Shown piece after piece: positions 16,767 through 25,418 of a DNA stretch of 64,000 nt (position 1 is its first letter; every line of letters starts with the position of its first letter). The notes below the pieces were generated by a model. That model was not told the DNA's origin, ran no database searches, and was given only the letters and a program-made list of their open reading frames with translations. The stretch is from positions 434,001 through 498,000 of the forward strand of contig JAPSLM010000001.1 in the NCBI GenBank assembly GCA_031180825.1. Reading direction: 5' to 3'. Source of the stretch: Paenibacillus sp. (GTDB lineage: Bacteria > Bacillota > Bacilli > Paenibacillales > NBRC-103111). The position numbers were made by a program, and so were the translations under genes.

Positions 16767-18491
16767 ATGGATCATACGAATGTCGAAATCATTGCACCCG
16801 TAGCAACATCGCCAAACATGAAAAACTACGAGGAAGAACGAGCCCAATTTCAATGGGCCGATATCGAGAAAGCATTCACATGGTCCCAAACCGGTAAGGT
16901 GAATGTCGCTTATGAAGCGATTGACCGCCATGCCGATTCGCAGCGCGGGGATAAAATCGCCCTGTACTATAGCGACGACCGCCGAGACGAAAAGTATACG
17001 TTTAAGGAAATGAAAGCCCAATCCAACCGGTTCGGCAACATTCTGCGCAAGCTTGGCGTAGGGAAGGGCGACCGGGTCTTCATCTTTATGCCGCGCTCGC
17101 CGGAGCTTTACTTCGCTTTGTTCGGTACGATTAAAGTCGGAGCCGTGGTCGGTCCGCTGTTTGAAGCGTTCATGGAAACGGCCGTCAAGGATCGTCTGGA
17201 GGACAGCCAGGCGGTGGCGATCATTACGACGCCTTCGCAGCTTCCGCGTGTGCCCGTTCAAGACCTCCCGCATTTGAAGCATGTGATCTTGGTCGGAGAA
17301 GATCTTACATTATCCGAAGGCCAAGTCGATTATTATAAAGAAATGGCTGCCGCTTCGGAAGAGCTTGACATCGAATGGGTGGACCGGGAAGACGGATTGA
17401 TCATTCACTATACCTCCGGTTCCACCGGCAAGCCGAAAGGCGTATTCCATGTTCATAACGCCATGCTGCAGCACTATTATACGGGACGCGTCGTGCTGGA
17501 TCTTCAGGAGCAGGACATTTATTGGTGTACGGCGGACCCGGGTTGGGTGACCGGCACGTCTTACGGTATTTTTGCTCCGTGGCTTAATGGCGCGACCAAC
17601 GTTATCCGCGGGGGCCGTTTCTCTCCGCAGAACTGGTACGGCACGATCGAGAAATACAAGGTTACGGTATGGTACAGCGCACCGACGGCTTTCCGCATGC
17701 TGATGGGCGCTGGCGACGATACAGTAAAGCAGTTCGACTTGAGCTCCCTCCGTCATGTGCTTAGCGTAGGCGAACCGCTGAACCCGGAAGTCGTCCGCTG
17801 GGGATTGAAGGTGTACAATCAACGCATTCACGATACATGGTGGATGACGGAGACGGGCGGGCATCTCATCTGTAACTACCCGAGCATGGCGATTCGTCCG
17901 GGCTCGATGGGCAAGCCGATTCCGGGCGTCGAAGCGGCGATTATCGACGATGCAGGCAATGTGCTGCCGCCTTACCGTATGGGCAATCTGGCGATCAAAA
18001 CGCCTTGGCCGTCGATGATGCGCAAAATTTGGAACAATCCGGCGAAATATGAAGAGTACTTCCGGATTCCGGGCTGGTACATTTCCGGAGATTCTGCTTA
18101 CATGGACGAGGACGGTTACTTCTGGTTCCAGGGACGCGTCGACGACGTCATCAATACGGCCGGGGAGCGCGTAGGCCCGTTCGAGGTGGAGAGCAAGCTG
18201 GTGGAGCATCCGGCGGTTGCGGAAGCGGGAGTGATTGGCAAACCGGACCCGATGCGCGGCGAAATCATCAAGGCGTTCATTGCCCTGCGCGAAGGGTATA
18301 CGCCGTCCGAGGAGCTTAAGACGGATATTTCCAAGTTCGTCAAAGAAGGTTTATCCGCTCATGCTGCGCCCCGCGAAATCGAATTCAGAGACAAGCTGCC
18401 GAAAACCCGCAGCGGGAAAATTATGCGCCGCGTGCTGAAGGCGTGGGAACTTAATTTGCCGACAGGCGATTTGTCGACCATCGAAGACTAG
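16767..18491 (+). CDS. acsA: acetyl-CoA synthetase (AMP-forming)
   Basis: Activates acetate to acetyl-CoA through acetyl-AMP. The 574-residue adenylate-forming enzyme shows the P-loop YTSGSTGKPKG near residue 210, WWMTETGG near 361, the hinge region GRVDDVINTAGERVG near 453, and the C-terminal KTRSGKIMRR near 550, whose Lys after SG is the catalytic, acetylatable residue acted on by AcuA and AcuC next door. ATG at 16767 is chosen because GGAGG is eight bases upstream; ATG 16761 would be only two bases away. It is shorter than the roughly 650-residue enteric Acs but matches the Bacillus AcsA form (572). Confidence 0.96.
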   Translation: MDHTNVEIIAPVATSPNMKNYEEERAQFQWADIEKAFTWSQTGKVNVAYEAIDRHADSQRGDKIALYYSDDRRDEKYTFKEMKAQSNRFGNILRKLGVGKGDRVFIFMPRSPELYFALFGTIKVGAVVGPLFEAFMETAVKDRLEDSQAVAIITTPSQLPRVPVQDLPHLKHVILVGEDLTLSEGQVDYYKEMAAASEELDIEWVDREDGLIIHYTSGSTGKPKGVFHVHNAMLQHYYTGRVVLDLQEQDIYWCTADPGWVTGTSYGIFAPWLNGATNVIRGGRFSPQNWYGTIEKYKVTVWYSAPTAFRMLMGAGDDTVKQFDLSSLRHVLSVGEPLNPEVVRWGLKVYNQRIHDTWWMTETGGHLICNYPSMAIRPGSMGKPIPGVEAAIIDDAGNVLPPYRMGNLAIKTPWPSMMRKIWNNPAKYEEYFRIPGWYISGDSAYMDEDGYFWFQGRVDDVINTAGERVGPFEVESKLVEHPAVAEAGVIGKPDPMRGEIIKAFIALREGYTPSEELKTDISKFVKEGLSAHAAPREIEFRDKLPKTRSGKIMRRVLKAWELNLPTGDLSTIED

Positions 18492-18534
18492 AAAGCCCGT
18501 TCGAGATTGGCTTCATAGATTGTTCATCCAGGGA

Positions 18535-18574
18535 GGATTTCCGCCGCTTCTAGTGGCGGAGGTCCTTTCTTTTT
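18535..18574 (+). terminator. acsA terminator
   Basis: TCCGCC (18540-18545) pairs with GGCGGA (18555-18560), extended by an outer GGA/TCC, followed by TTTCTTTTT. Confidence 0.7.
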
Positions 18575-18581
18575 ATTATCC

Positions 18582-18625
18582 AAAAAAGGGATACGAACCG
18601 CGCAAGCGGTCCGTATCCCTTTTTT
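18582..18625. terminator. bidirectional terminator between acsA and the PBP gene
   Basis: AAAAAAGGGATACG pairs with CGTATCCCTTTTTT around an inner CCGC/GCGG stem. It lies nine bases after the PBP stop on the minus strand and serves both convergent genes. Confidence 0.85.
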
Positions 18626-18633
18626 CACTGCTG

Positions 18634-21600
18634 CTATTTCTTGAACTTCACCGCCGCCGAAAGCTTGGATTCGCCGAATTCGTTCGTGGCGGATACTTTG
18701 TAATAACCGTCGTAGGAGACGGCATAGTATTTGAATTGCGTGGCATTCGCTACCGTGCCGATTTTCTCGAACTTGCCGTTTTCTTTTTCGCTGTAATATA
18801 CCGTGTATTCCTTGACCTTTTCTTTGCCGGCATTGTCCTTCCAATTCAGCTCGACGCCGCCGCCGGAGGACTTGGCCGTCAAGCCGGAAGGCGCGGACGG
18901 CGGCGTCTTCGCAGGCTTTTGCTCACCCTTGTCGGTCTTGTCTGTTTTGTCGGTCTTATCAGTCTTATCGGTCTTATCGGTCTTATCGGTGGAGGCGGTG
19001 CCGGTGCCTTGCTCCTTATTCGGCCCCGAGCCGCTGCCCGTCTCGGAACCGGCTGTACCTTCCCGGTTATCTCCTTCGACGGGTTTACCATCCGGCGCGG
19101 TCGTCTGATCTCCATCCGCAGGGAGCGACGATAAATCGACGGATGATCCGTCCGTATAAGCCGCTTTGCTTGGTGCGGATTCGTTGCCGGCCACGTCGAC
19201 TGCAGTAACGTAATAACCGTACACGTTCCCTCCGTTGACGGAGTCCGTGAATTTCGTCTCGTCGCCGGACATCACAACTTTGCTTACCCGTTGAAACGGT
19301 CCGCGATTCAGGGAACGATACAGGCGGTAGCCGACGGTATCGGCGCTTGAGCTCGCTTGGAACGTGATGACGCTGATGTCGCCCGCATGGGTGGCTACGA
19401 CCGTTGTCGGCGCTGCCGGCGGATTTCCGTCGTCCGTCCGAGGATCGGTCTCGGAAGGCGCATCGTCCTTATAATCTTTCGGACGATAAAAATCCAAGCT
19501 GCGGCGGCGGTCCGCTTTGACTTTTTGCATGGCGTTCGCCAGCTGTTTAAACAAAGGCCCGAGCGGCTTTTCCCGCTTGATGACGCTCTTATACTGAACA
19601 AAGTCGCTTGGCGTTCCATCTTGGGCGATATAATTGATTCCGTTATACGTAATAATCGGCAGACTCACCATAACATTGTCTACTTCGGTCGGAACATATT
19701 TTTTATTGAATACGTCCGTAACAAGCTTGCCCGCTCTCGAAGTCGCCTCGCTCGGCAGCTTCCCGGAAAGGCTGGATACGGTCACCTCGACGATATTGTC
19801 CGGCCGCTTGAACTCCTTGGTCGGGAAGAACTCGGGTTTTTTGGTAATCGCGGCATCCATAACGAGCGCGAAAATATTTTTCGCCCGGTTCGTTCCGCCC
19901 GTTTTCTTGCTCAGCTTATGAATCGGCTGGTCGTATCCGGCCCAGACGCCAAGCGTAATGTCAGGCGTATAGCCCATGAACCAAGCGTCGGCATCGTCCT
20001 GGGTCGAACCGGTTTTGCCGACAATCGGAATTTTGCCGTAGTGCTTGAAGTTTTTCATCAGATCGGTAGCCGTACCGGATGTAATAACGGTTCGCATCAT
20101 ATCGGTCATTAGATACGCCGTTTGTTCGGAAAAGGCGGGTGTCGGGTTAAGCTGATGCTCGTAGACGACTTTGCCGTTGGAATCCGTAATTTTACGGATC
20201 ATGAACGCTTCGTTGAAGACGCCCTTGTTGCCGATCGTCGCATAGGCATTGGTCAACTCTTTGACCGTAACTCCGTATTTCAAACCGCCGATAACGCCCG
20301 TTTGGGCTTGATAGTCGTCCTTGGTGATGGAGACAATCCCCATCTTTTTGGCAAATTCCCAGGCTTCTTTAACGCCGACGACTTCGACGAACAGCTTGAT
20401 CGCCGGAATGTTGTACGACTGGTTTAACGCCCGTCTGGCCGTGATGAGTCCGTGATACCCGTCGTCCCAGTTTTCCGGGATGTGATAGCCCTTGCTGCCG
20501 TCCTTGAGAATGATCGGGACATCGTCGATGACCGAAGCCGGCTGAAGGGCGCCTTTCTCCATGGCCGGTAAAAAAGCGGCGATCGGTTTCATGGTCGATC
20601 CGGGCTGACGGAGCGCTTGTGTCGCGTGATTCAGCTGCTCCTTGAAAAAGTCTCGGCCTTCGATCATTCCGAGAATCGCCCCGGACTTGCTGTCCATCAT
20701 CACGGCGCCGACTTGCTCGGTTCCCTTGACTTTATCTTCAGGAGTAAAGTTTTTAGCTTCGTTCGCGATCTCGCGCATGGTCTCGTAAATGTCTTTGTCG
20801 ATGGTCGTATACACGTGATAACCGCCCCGGGACAGCTGGGCTTGTACGCTTTTCAGCGCCTCGTTGTACGTCTCCGGATTGGCCTGCGGGTCCAGCTTCG
20901 GCTGTTGGACCGACAGCAGCGCCTTGGCCGCTTCTTTCTCCACCTCGATCATAAGGAAAGGGTAGGTGGAGTATGCTTTTTTGACACGCTCGGCAAGCGA
21001 GCTCTTCAAGTCGAATTGCAGTGCCTCCTGGTACTGCTGCTCGTTGATTTTGCCTTCCTCCAGCATTCGCTTCAGCACGAGCTGCTGGCGCTGTACCGCG
21101 CGCTTGAAAGCGGCGCCGTCGAATTCGCCTTTGCCGTTGAAGGTCGAGAAGTTGCTCGGCTGCTGGGGCACACCGGCCAAATAGGCGGCTTGCGCGATAT
21201 TCAATTTGTTCAGATCGTCGATGTTGAAGATCCCTTTGGCGGCCGCTTTAATGCCGTACAGGTTGTAGCCGGACGAGCCGTTGCCATAAGGGATTTTGTT
21301 CAAGTAGGCAAGCAAAATTTCATCCTTCGACATCAGGCGCTCCATGCGCATGGCAAGCAAAATTTCTTTGGCTTTGCGGCTGTCGGCTTTATCCAATGTC
21401 AGAAAGACGCGTCTGGCGACCTGCTGCGTGATCGTGCTGCCGCCGGTTTGGACGTCTTCATTCAGCAGCTTTTGGAGCACCGCGCGGAGCGTTCCTTTGA
21501 TGTCCACGCCGCGATGCTGATAAAAATCGTTGTCCTCGATAGCCAATACGGCGTCCAGCACCGGCTTGGGAATATCCTTTAAGCCCGCCAGACGCCGGTC

Positions 21601-21876
21601 TTCCTCGGTTCGAAGCTGGCCGACCACCGTATCGTCGCGGAAATACACGAATCCGGTCAAGGCGTCGTCCTGCATTTGCGCCATCATCGTTTCCTTGCTC
21701 CGAATCGGATCATCTTTAATTAGTGCGCTGACATAACCGAAAGCGGCGCCGGCCCCCAGTAACCCCGCAAACAAACCGGCGATAAAAAGCCACTTGATCG
21801 TATGTAGAGTATATTTGCCAGTTCGAAGCAAGATGACTTGGTATCGTGGCCTTTTTTGTCTTGTTTCCTTCTCCAT
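18634..21876 (-). CDS. class A penicillin-binding protein 1A with two C-terminal fibronectin type III domains
   Basis: Bifunctional peptidoglycan synthase of about 1080 residues. Order: a short basic cytoplasmic tail, a transmembrane segment (about 25-50), glycosyltransferase family 51 (EDNDFYQHRG with catalytic Glu, GGSTITQQ), a penicillin-binding transpeptidase domain (QPGSTMKP with active-site Ser, SYN, GKTGST), a linker, FN3 domain 1 (about 820-915), a Gly/Thr/Asp linker with seven TDK units, and FN3 domain 2 (about 995-1080). The start at 21876 is chosen because AGGAGG lies ten bases before it; an earlier ATG at 21906 lacks one. FN3 tails on PBP1A are known in Firmicutes and probably position the enzyme in the wall. 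No division-cluster neighbours. Confidence 0.93.
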   Translation of the reverse strand: MEKETRQKRPRYQVILLRTGKYTLHTIKWLFIAGLFAGLLGAGAAFGYVSALIKDDPIRSKETMMAQMQDDALTGFVYFRDDTVVGQLRTEEDRRLAGLKDIPKPVLDAVLAIEDNDFYQHRGVDIKGTLRAVLQKLLNEDVQTGGSTITQQVARRVFLTLDKADSRKAKEILLAMRMERLMSKDEILLAYLNKIPYGNGSSGYNLYGIKAAAKGIFNIDDLNKLNIAQAAYLAGVPQQPSNFSTFNGKGEFDGAAFKRAVQRQQLVLKRMLEEGKINEQQYQEALQFDLKSSLAERVKKAYSTYPFLMIEVEKEAAKALLSVQQPKLDPQANPETYNEALKSVQAQLSRGGYHVYTTIDKDIYETMREIANEAKNFTPEDKVKGTEQVGAVMMDSKSGAILGMIEGRDFFKEQLNHATQALRQPGSTMKPIAAFLPAMEKGALQPASVIDDVPIILKDGSKGYHIPENWDDGYHGLITARRALNQSYNIPAIKLFVEVVGVKEAWEFAKKMGIVSITKDDYQAQTGVIGGLKYGVTVKELTNAYATIGNKGVFNEAFMIRKITDSNGKVVYEHQLNPTPAFSEQTAYLMTDMMRTVITSGTATDLMKNFKHYGKIPIVGKTGSTQDDADAWFMGYTPDITLGVWAGYDQPIHKLSKKTGGTNRAKNIFALVMDAAITKKPEFFPTKEFKRPDNIVEVTVSSLSGKLPSEATSRAGKLVTDVFNKKYVPTEVDNVMVSLPIITYNGINYIAQDGTPSDFVQYKSVIKREKPLGPLFKQLANAMQKVKADRRRSLDFYRPKDYKDDAPSETDPRTDDGNPPAAPTTVVATHAGDISVITFQASSSADTVGYRLYRSLNRGPFQRVSKVVMSGDETKFTDSVNGGNVYGYYVTAVDVAGNESAPSKAAYTDGSSVDLSSLPADGDQTTAPDGKPVEGDNREGTAGSETGSGSGPNKEQGTGTASTDKTDKTDKTDKTDKTDKTDKGEQKPAKTPPSAPSGLTAKSSGGGVELNWKDNAGKEKVKEYTVYYSEKENGKFEKIGTVANATQFKYYAVSYDGYYKVSATNEFGESKLSAAVKFKK
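18928..18990 (-). repeat. seven tandem 9-bp repeats encoding TDK in the PBP linker
   Basis: Seven in-frame units of the form ACCGATAAG (read on the minus strand), the three N-terminal ones identical. Each encodes Thr-Asp-Lys. Because the unit is nine bases, copy-number change would alter linker length without breaking the frame. Confidence 0.9.
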
Positions 21877-22013
21877 GAAAGCGAGTTCCTCCTGATTGGA
21901 AAACATTCCTTTAACATTATAGCATAAAGCGCTCCGCTACACACCGCCGCAAAATCGTTCTTCTATGACGATTTGCTGATTTCGGCCTGATTTTGGCGCC
22001 TTGAGCAAGAGGT

Positions 22014-22043
22014 TTGACAATCGTTTTGGCCTTGTGATATAAC
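22014..22043 (+). promoter_or_regulatory. tyrS promoter
   Basis: TTGACA at 22014-22019, an 18-base spacer, and TATAAC at 22038-22043, placed about 30 bases before the T-box leader. Confidence 0.75.
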
Positions 22044-22077
22044 TAGTGATAATAATTGTATACCGCTGAAATGCATT

Positions 22078-22384
22078 GATGGACTTAGTAGGATAAGGAA
22101 CTAGGCTTGCAGAGAGCCGGTGGATGGTGCGAACCGGCAGCCGACCTTAGACCGAATTACCGTCCGGAGCAGCGGAAGGGAACCGCGGAAGGGCATGTCA
22201 CAGCCGTCCGTCAGTAGCTTCCGATCGGGCAGCAGCCCGTTATCCAATGAAGTGAAAGCTTTGGTACGAGCTTCGGTGAAGAAACAGCGGTTTCTTCTAT
22301 GATACCGTTTCGTTAGCCGGGCTTTAATTAGGGTGGTACCGCGAGCTAAGCCTTCTCGTCCCTTGGGATGAGAGGCTTTTTTTT
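22078..22384 (+). ncRNA. tyrosyl T-box riboswitch leader of tyrS
   Basis: The 550-base gap before tyrS holds a T-box leader that senses uncharged tRNA. The T-box AGGGTGGTACCGCG is at 22330-22343. Upstream, GAGAGCCGGTGGATGGTGCG (22112-22131) is the usual distal stem I segment. GGAC near 22081 can pair with GTCC near 22162 to close stem I, and the strand just inside it carries GAATTAC; TAC at 22158-22160 fits a Tyr specifier codon. The terminator follows at 22348-22384 (AAGCCTTCTCGTCC with GGATGAGAGGCTT, then eight T), overlapping the antiterminator. The specifier is placed by eye, but the downstream tyrS supports it. Confidence 0.93.
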
Positions 22385-22426
22385 ATTTTAATGCAAATTT
22401 AGAGAATCAAGCAGGAGGAACGAACA

Positions 22427-23683
22427 ATGGCAAAATGGGAGCAATTGACACCGCAGCAGCAGCAGGAGGTGAACCGTCAGCTGGAGACGATTCGGCGCGG
22501 CGTCGTCGAGATCGTACCCGAGGATGAATTGAAGCAGAAGGTCATCGATTCCGTCGCTACGGGAACTCCGTTAAAAGTAAAACTGGGACTTGACCCTTCC
22601 GCTCCCGATATTCATGTCGGCCATACGGTCGTGCTGCACAAGCTGCGCCAGTTTCAGGAGTTCGGCCACCAGGTGCAGCTCATCATCGGGGATTTCACCG
22701 GACGGATCGGGGACCCGACAGGCAAGTCCGAGACGCGCAAGCAGTTGACGGAAGAAGATGTCAAACGCAATGCGGAGACGTATCAGAAGCAAATTTATAA
22801 AATATTGGACCCGCAAAAAACACAGCTGTTCTACAATTCCGAATGGCTCGGACCGCTCACGTTCGTCGATGTCGTTGAGCTGTCGGCCAAGCTGACGGTG
22901 GCGCGCATGCTGGAGCGGGACGATTTTTCCAAGCGATATGCCGGCGGCCAGCCGATTCATATCCACGAGTTTTTCTACCCGTTGATGCAAGGCTATGATT
23001 CGGTGGCGCTGAAAAGCGATATTGAGCTGGGCGGAACGGACCAGAAATTCAACTTGCTGATGGGCCGCACCCTGCAAAAGGAATACGGCGTCGATGCGCA
23101 GGTGGCGATCATGAACCCGCTGCTCGAAGGGCTGGACGGCGTACAGAAAATGAGCAAGAGCCTCGGCAACTATATCGGAATCGACGAAGAGCCGAATGAA
23201 ATTTACGGCAAGGCGATGTCCGTCCCTGACGAGCTGATGCTCAAATATTACGAGCTGGCTACCGACATTTCGAACGAAGAGCTCAAGCAGCTTCGCGACG
23301 GCCTAAGCAACGGCACCGTTCATCCGCGGGATGCAAAAATGCGGCTAGCCTACACCTTCGTGCGGATGTATCACGGGCAGCAGGCTGCGGAAGAAGCGCA
23401 GCAGCATTTCGTGGCCGTCTTCCAGCAGCGCGCGCTGCCGGAAGATATCCAGGAAATAGCCTTGCCTCAGGAGACGCTGGAAGACGGCAAAATCCGCATC
23501 GTAAAGCTGCTTGTCACGCTTGGTCTGCAAAGCTCGGGCAGCGAGGCGCGCCGCAGCGTGCAGCAGGGCGCGGTGAAGATCAATGAAGAGAAAATTGACG
23601 ATCCGAATGCGGAGCTCGCTCCGCAGGGTGGCGAAATCATACAAGTCGGCAAACGGAAATTTGCCCGCATTCAGCTGGGATAA
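22427..23683 (+). CDS. tyrS: tyrosyl-tRNA synthetase
   Basis: Class I aminoacyl-tRNA synthetase of 418 residues that charges tRNA-Tyr. The HIGH signature reads H63-V-G-H66 and KMSKS is intact near residue 241; the tyrosine pocket segment YPLMQGYDS and GGTDQKFN near 200 are present. A C-terminal S4-type RNA-binding domain ([18 protein letters not shown]) completes it. The ATG follows AGGAGG and sits 43 bases after the T-box terminator, which controls its expression. The [12 protein letters not shown] start of the nucleotide site is closer to the TyrZ branch than to the main Bacillus TyrS branch. Neighbouring rpsD is convergent, an order also seen in Bacillus. Confidence 0.97.
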   Translation: MAKWEQLTPQQQQEVNRQLETIRRGVVEIVPEDELKQKVIDSVATGTPLKVKLGLDPSAPDIHVGHTVVLHKLRQFQEFGHQVQLIIGDFTGRIGDPTGKSETRKQLTEEDVKRNAETYQKQIYKILDPQKTQLFYNSEWLGPLTFVDVVELSAKLTVARMLERDDFSKRYAGGQPIHIHEFFYPLMQGYDSVALKSDIELGGTDQKFNLLMGRTLQKEYGVDAQVAIMNPLLEGLDGVQKMSKSLGNYIGIDEEPNEIYGKAMSVPDELMLKYYELATDISNEELKQLRDGLSNGTVHPRDAKMRLAYTFVRMYHGQQAAEEAQQHFVAVFQQRALPEDIQEIALPQETLEDGKIRIVKLLVTLGLQSSGSEARRSVQQGAVKINEEKIDDPNAELAPQGGEIIQVGKRKFARIQLG

Positions 23684-23689
23684 ACGAAT

Positions 23690-23747
23690 AAAAAAGGATG
23701 CTCCGCAGTCGTATCGACGGATCGACACGTGGAAGCATCCTTTTTTT
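23690..23747 (+). terminator. tyrS terminator
   Basis: AAAAAAGGATGCT pairs with AGCATCCTTTTTTT across a structured loop containing GTCG/CGAC. Confidence 0.8.
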
Positions 23748-23767
23748 CGGCAGGGAGGGCAGAGCGC

Positions 23768-23819
23768 AAAAAAGGCCGCTTTGCAGCAGCAGGTTTCCCT
23801 GATGGCAAAGCAGCCTTTT
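23768..23819 (-). terminator. rpsD terminator
   Basis: On the minus strand AAAGGCTGCTTTGC pairs with GCAAAGCGGCC and runs into TTTTTT. It lies about 12 bases after the rpsD stop. Confidence 0.8.
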
Positions 23820-23830
23820 ACGATCAAAAA

Positions 23831-24430
23831 TTAGCGGCTGTAGAACTCGACGATTTGTTTTTCGTCGATTTCTTGAGCGAGTTCGGAGCGCTCAGGCCAA
23901 CGAACGTACTTGCCTTCCAATGCGCCTTCGTTGAATTCAAGGTAAGCCGGCAGGTAGTTGCGGTTTGCCAAAGCTTCTTTAACGGAGGACAGGTTGCGGC
24001 TTTTCTCGCGAAGACCGATAACGTCGCCTGTGCTTACCGTGTAGGAAGCGATGTCGACTTTCTTGCCGTTAACCGTTACGTGACCGTGGGAAACCAATTG
24101 ACGCGCGCCGGCGCGGGAGTTGGCGAAGCCCAGACGGTATACAAGGTTGTCCAAACGGCTTTCAAGCAGGAACATGAAGTTTTCGCCCGCAATCCCTTGC
24201 AGCTTCGTAGCTTTGTTGAACAGGTTGCGGAATTGCTTCTCGTTCAAGCCGTACATGTGGCGAAGTTTTTGTTTTTCTTGCAATTGAACGCCGTAGCCGG
24301 ACAGCTTCTTGCGTTGTCCCGGACCATGCTGCCCCGGAGGGAAAGGACGTTTCAATTCTTTACCAGTACCGCTCAAGGAAATGCCGAGGCGGCGGCTTAA
24401 TTTAAATTTAGGACCAGTGTAGCGTGCCAT
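23831..24430 (-). CDS. rpsD: 30S ribosomal protein S4
   Basis: Primary 16S rRNA-binding protein of 199 residues. It begins [16 protein letters not shown] and contains the S4 RNA-binding fold ([21 protein letters not shown] split near residues 93-113, VNGKKVDI) and the conserved C-terminal LVEFYSR-like end (IVEFYSR). ATG at 24430 is chosen because AAAAGGAG precedes it at good spacing; an in-frame extension to 24592 is leader, not protein. No cysteine zinc motif is seen at the N-terminus. In Firmicutes rpsD is monocistronic and its product represses translation from its own leader; here the 215-base leader fits that. Confidence 0.97.
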   Translation of the reverse strand: MARYTGPKFKLSRRLGISLSGTGKELKRPFPPGQHGPGQRKKLSGYGVQLQEKQKLRHMYGLNEKQFRNLFNKATKLQGIAGENFMFLLESRLDNLVYRLGFANSRAGARQLVSHGHVTVNGKKVDIASYTVSTGDVIGLREKSRNLSSVKEALANRNYLPAYLEFNEGALEGKYVRWPERSELAQEIDEKQIVEFYSR

Positions 24431-24645
24431 AAGTTGGGAAGCTCCTTTTATCAATAATTTGGTTAAGTTAATAAACGGGTGAAGCGTGTGCCCGATTTTG
24501 CCTTTAAGCGTTTCTTTAATAACGATTCGCACCCGACAAGAAGAACCAGCCGCGGTCCTGCCGGCAGCAAAATCATACAGAGGGTGACGCAAGCTTCCAC
24601 CATAAGCACAGGCTGCCGAAACGGCAATTTCGATGCTTATTCTCG
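24431..24645 (-). promoter_or_regulatory. rpsD leader, probable S4 autoregulatory region
   Basis: About 215 bases lie between the predicted transcription start and the rpsD ATG. On the minus strand they include a GCCGTTTCGGC hairpin and several GC-rich segments (GCTGCCGGCAG, ACCGCGGC). Firmicute rpsD leaders bind S4, so this is the likely content, but I could not fit the known fold by eye. The in-frame openness of this stretch appears accidental. Confidence 0.5.
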
Positions 24646-24652
24646 ACTTCTT

Positions 24653-24681
24653 ATTTTATAAGATGGATATGGTTGTGTCAA
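24653..24681 (-). promoter_or_regulatory. rpsD promoter
   Basis: Minus strand: TTGACA at 24681-24676, a 17-base spacer, TAAAAT at 24658-24653. Near consensus, as expected for a ribosomal protein gene. Confidence 0.8.
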
Positions 24682-24747
24682 GCATAGGAATGCGGGGAAC
24701 GGCATAGAGAAAACGTTTTTTTGCTGCAAGCTATCGTCTGCAATACG

Positions 24748-24777
24748 TTCGTGATCGGAAGAAATTTCTGGTACAAT
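24748..24777 (+). promoter_or_regulatory. possible promoter of the VTT-domain gene
   Basis: TTCGTG at 24748-24753 and TACAAT at 24772-24777, 18-base spacer, 25 bases before the TTG start. The rest of the 24431-24801 gap is the rpsD leader and promoter on the other strand. Confidence 0.45.
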
Positions 24778-24801
24778 ATGATATGCGAAGGAGCTTGACC
24801 A

Positions 24802-25389
24802 TTGGCCAATTGGGATGTCCACCAGTTGTCGGAAGCGCTCCATTCTCTCGGATGGATAGGTCATGTCGCGGGGGCGCTGCTCGTCTTGCTGCAGACCCTG
24901 TTTCCCGTTGTGCCTTTTGTCTTGGTAGCCGGGGCCAACGTGCTGATCTTCGGATTGTGGCGAGGGTTTCTGGTCAACTATCTGTTTGTTTGCCTTGGCG
25001 CGTTTATCGCGTATTATACGGCAAGAAATTACGGAAGGGCATGGGTGCAGGGCAAACTTGCGAAGTACGAATTGATCGAGCAATGGAGCGGGAGGCTGGA
25101 GCGGCACGGGCTATGGTATATCGCAGCCAGCCGGATGATTCCGGTAATTCCTTCCTTCGGCATCAACCTGGGCGCTGCGGTCATGAAGGTCAAACCAAAG
25201 GATTTTGTGATCGGCACGCTGATCGGCAAAGCGCCGATGATCTTCCTCGAATCGGTAATCGGGCACGATCTGCTCCATATCGGCCGGTATAAAGGAAGAC
25301 TTTTTGCCGCCTTAGCCTTGTTTCTCGTCCTGCTGTATGTCGGGAATTATTACAAAAACAAATGGACCAAAAGCGGCAGCAAATTTTAA
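24802..25389 (+). CDS. VTT-domain membrane protein (TVP38/TMEM64, DedA-like)
   Basis: A 195-residue integral membrane protein with about five hydrophobic stretches. The conserved R-x-I-P-x-x-P motif (SRMIPVIPS near residue 110) and the Gly-rich GAAVMKVKPKDF that follows mark the VTT/SNARE-associated family, related to DedA proteins implicated in lipid scrambling and membrane homeostasis. The start is TTG, eight bases after GAAGGAG, and no ATG is available near it. It is followed by the aminopeptidase gene 29 bases later on the same strand, with its own ribosome site, so cotranscription is likely. Substrate unknown. Confidence 0.85.
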   Translation: MANWDVHQLSEALHSLGWIGHVAGALLVLLQTLFPVVPFVLVAGANVLIFGLWRGFLVNYLFVCLGAFIAYYTARNYGRAWVQGKLAKYELIEQWSGRLERHGLWYIAASRMIPVIPSFGINLGAAVMKVKPKDFVIGTLIGKAPMIFLESVIGHDLLHIGRYKGRLFAALALFLVLLYVGNYYKNKWTKSGSKF

Positions 25390-25418
25390 CTTTGTTTAAG
25401 GAAAAAGGAGAAGATTCG

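Noticed and set aside
21877..21907. Upstream ATG (21906) as start of the PBP
   Set aside because: The AGGAGG site lies between it and the ATG at 21876, so translation should begin at the latter.
24431..24592. 54-codon N-terminal extension of S4
   Set aside because: A good ribosome site and the conserved MARYTGP start are at 24430; the extension has no homology and lies in the leader.
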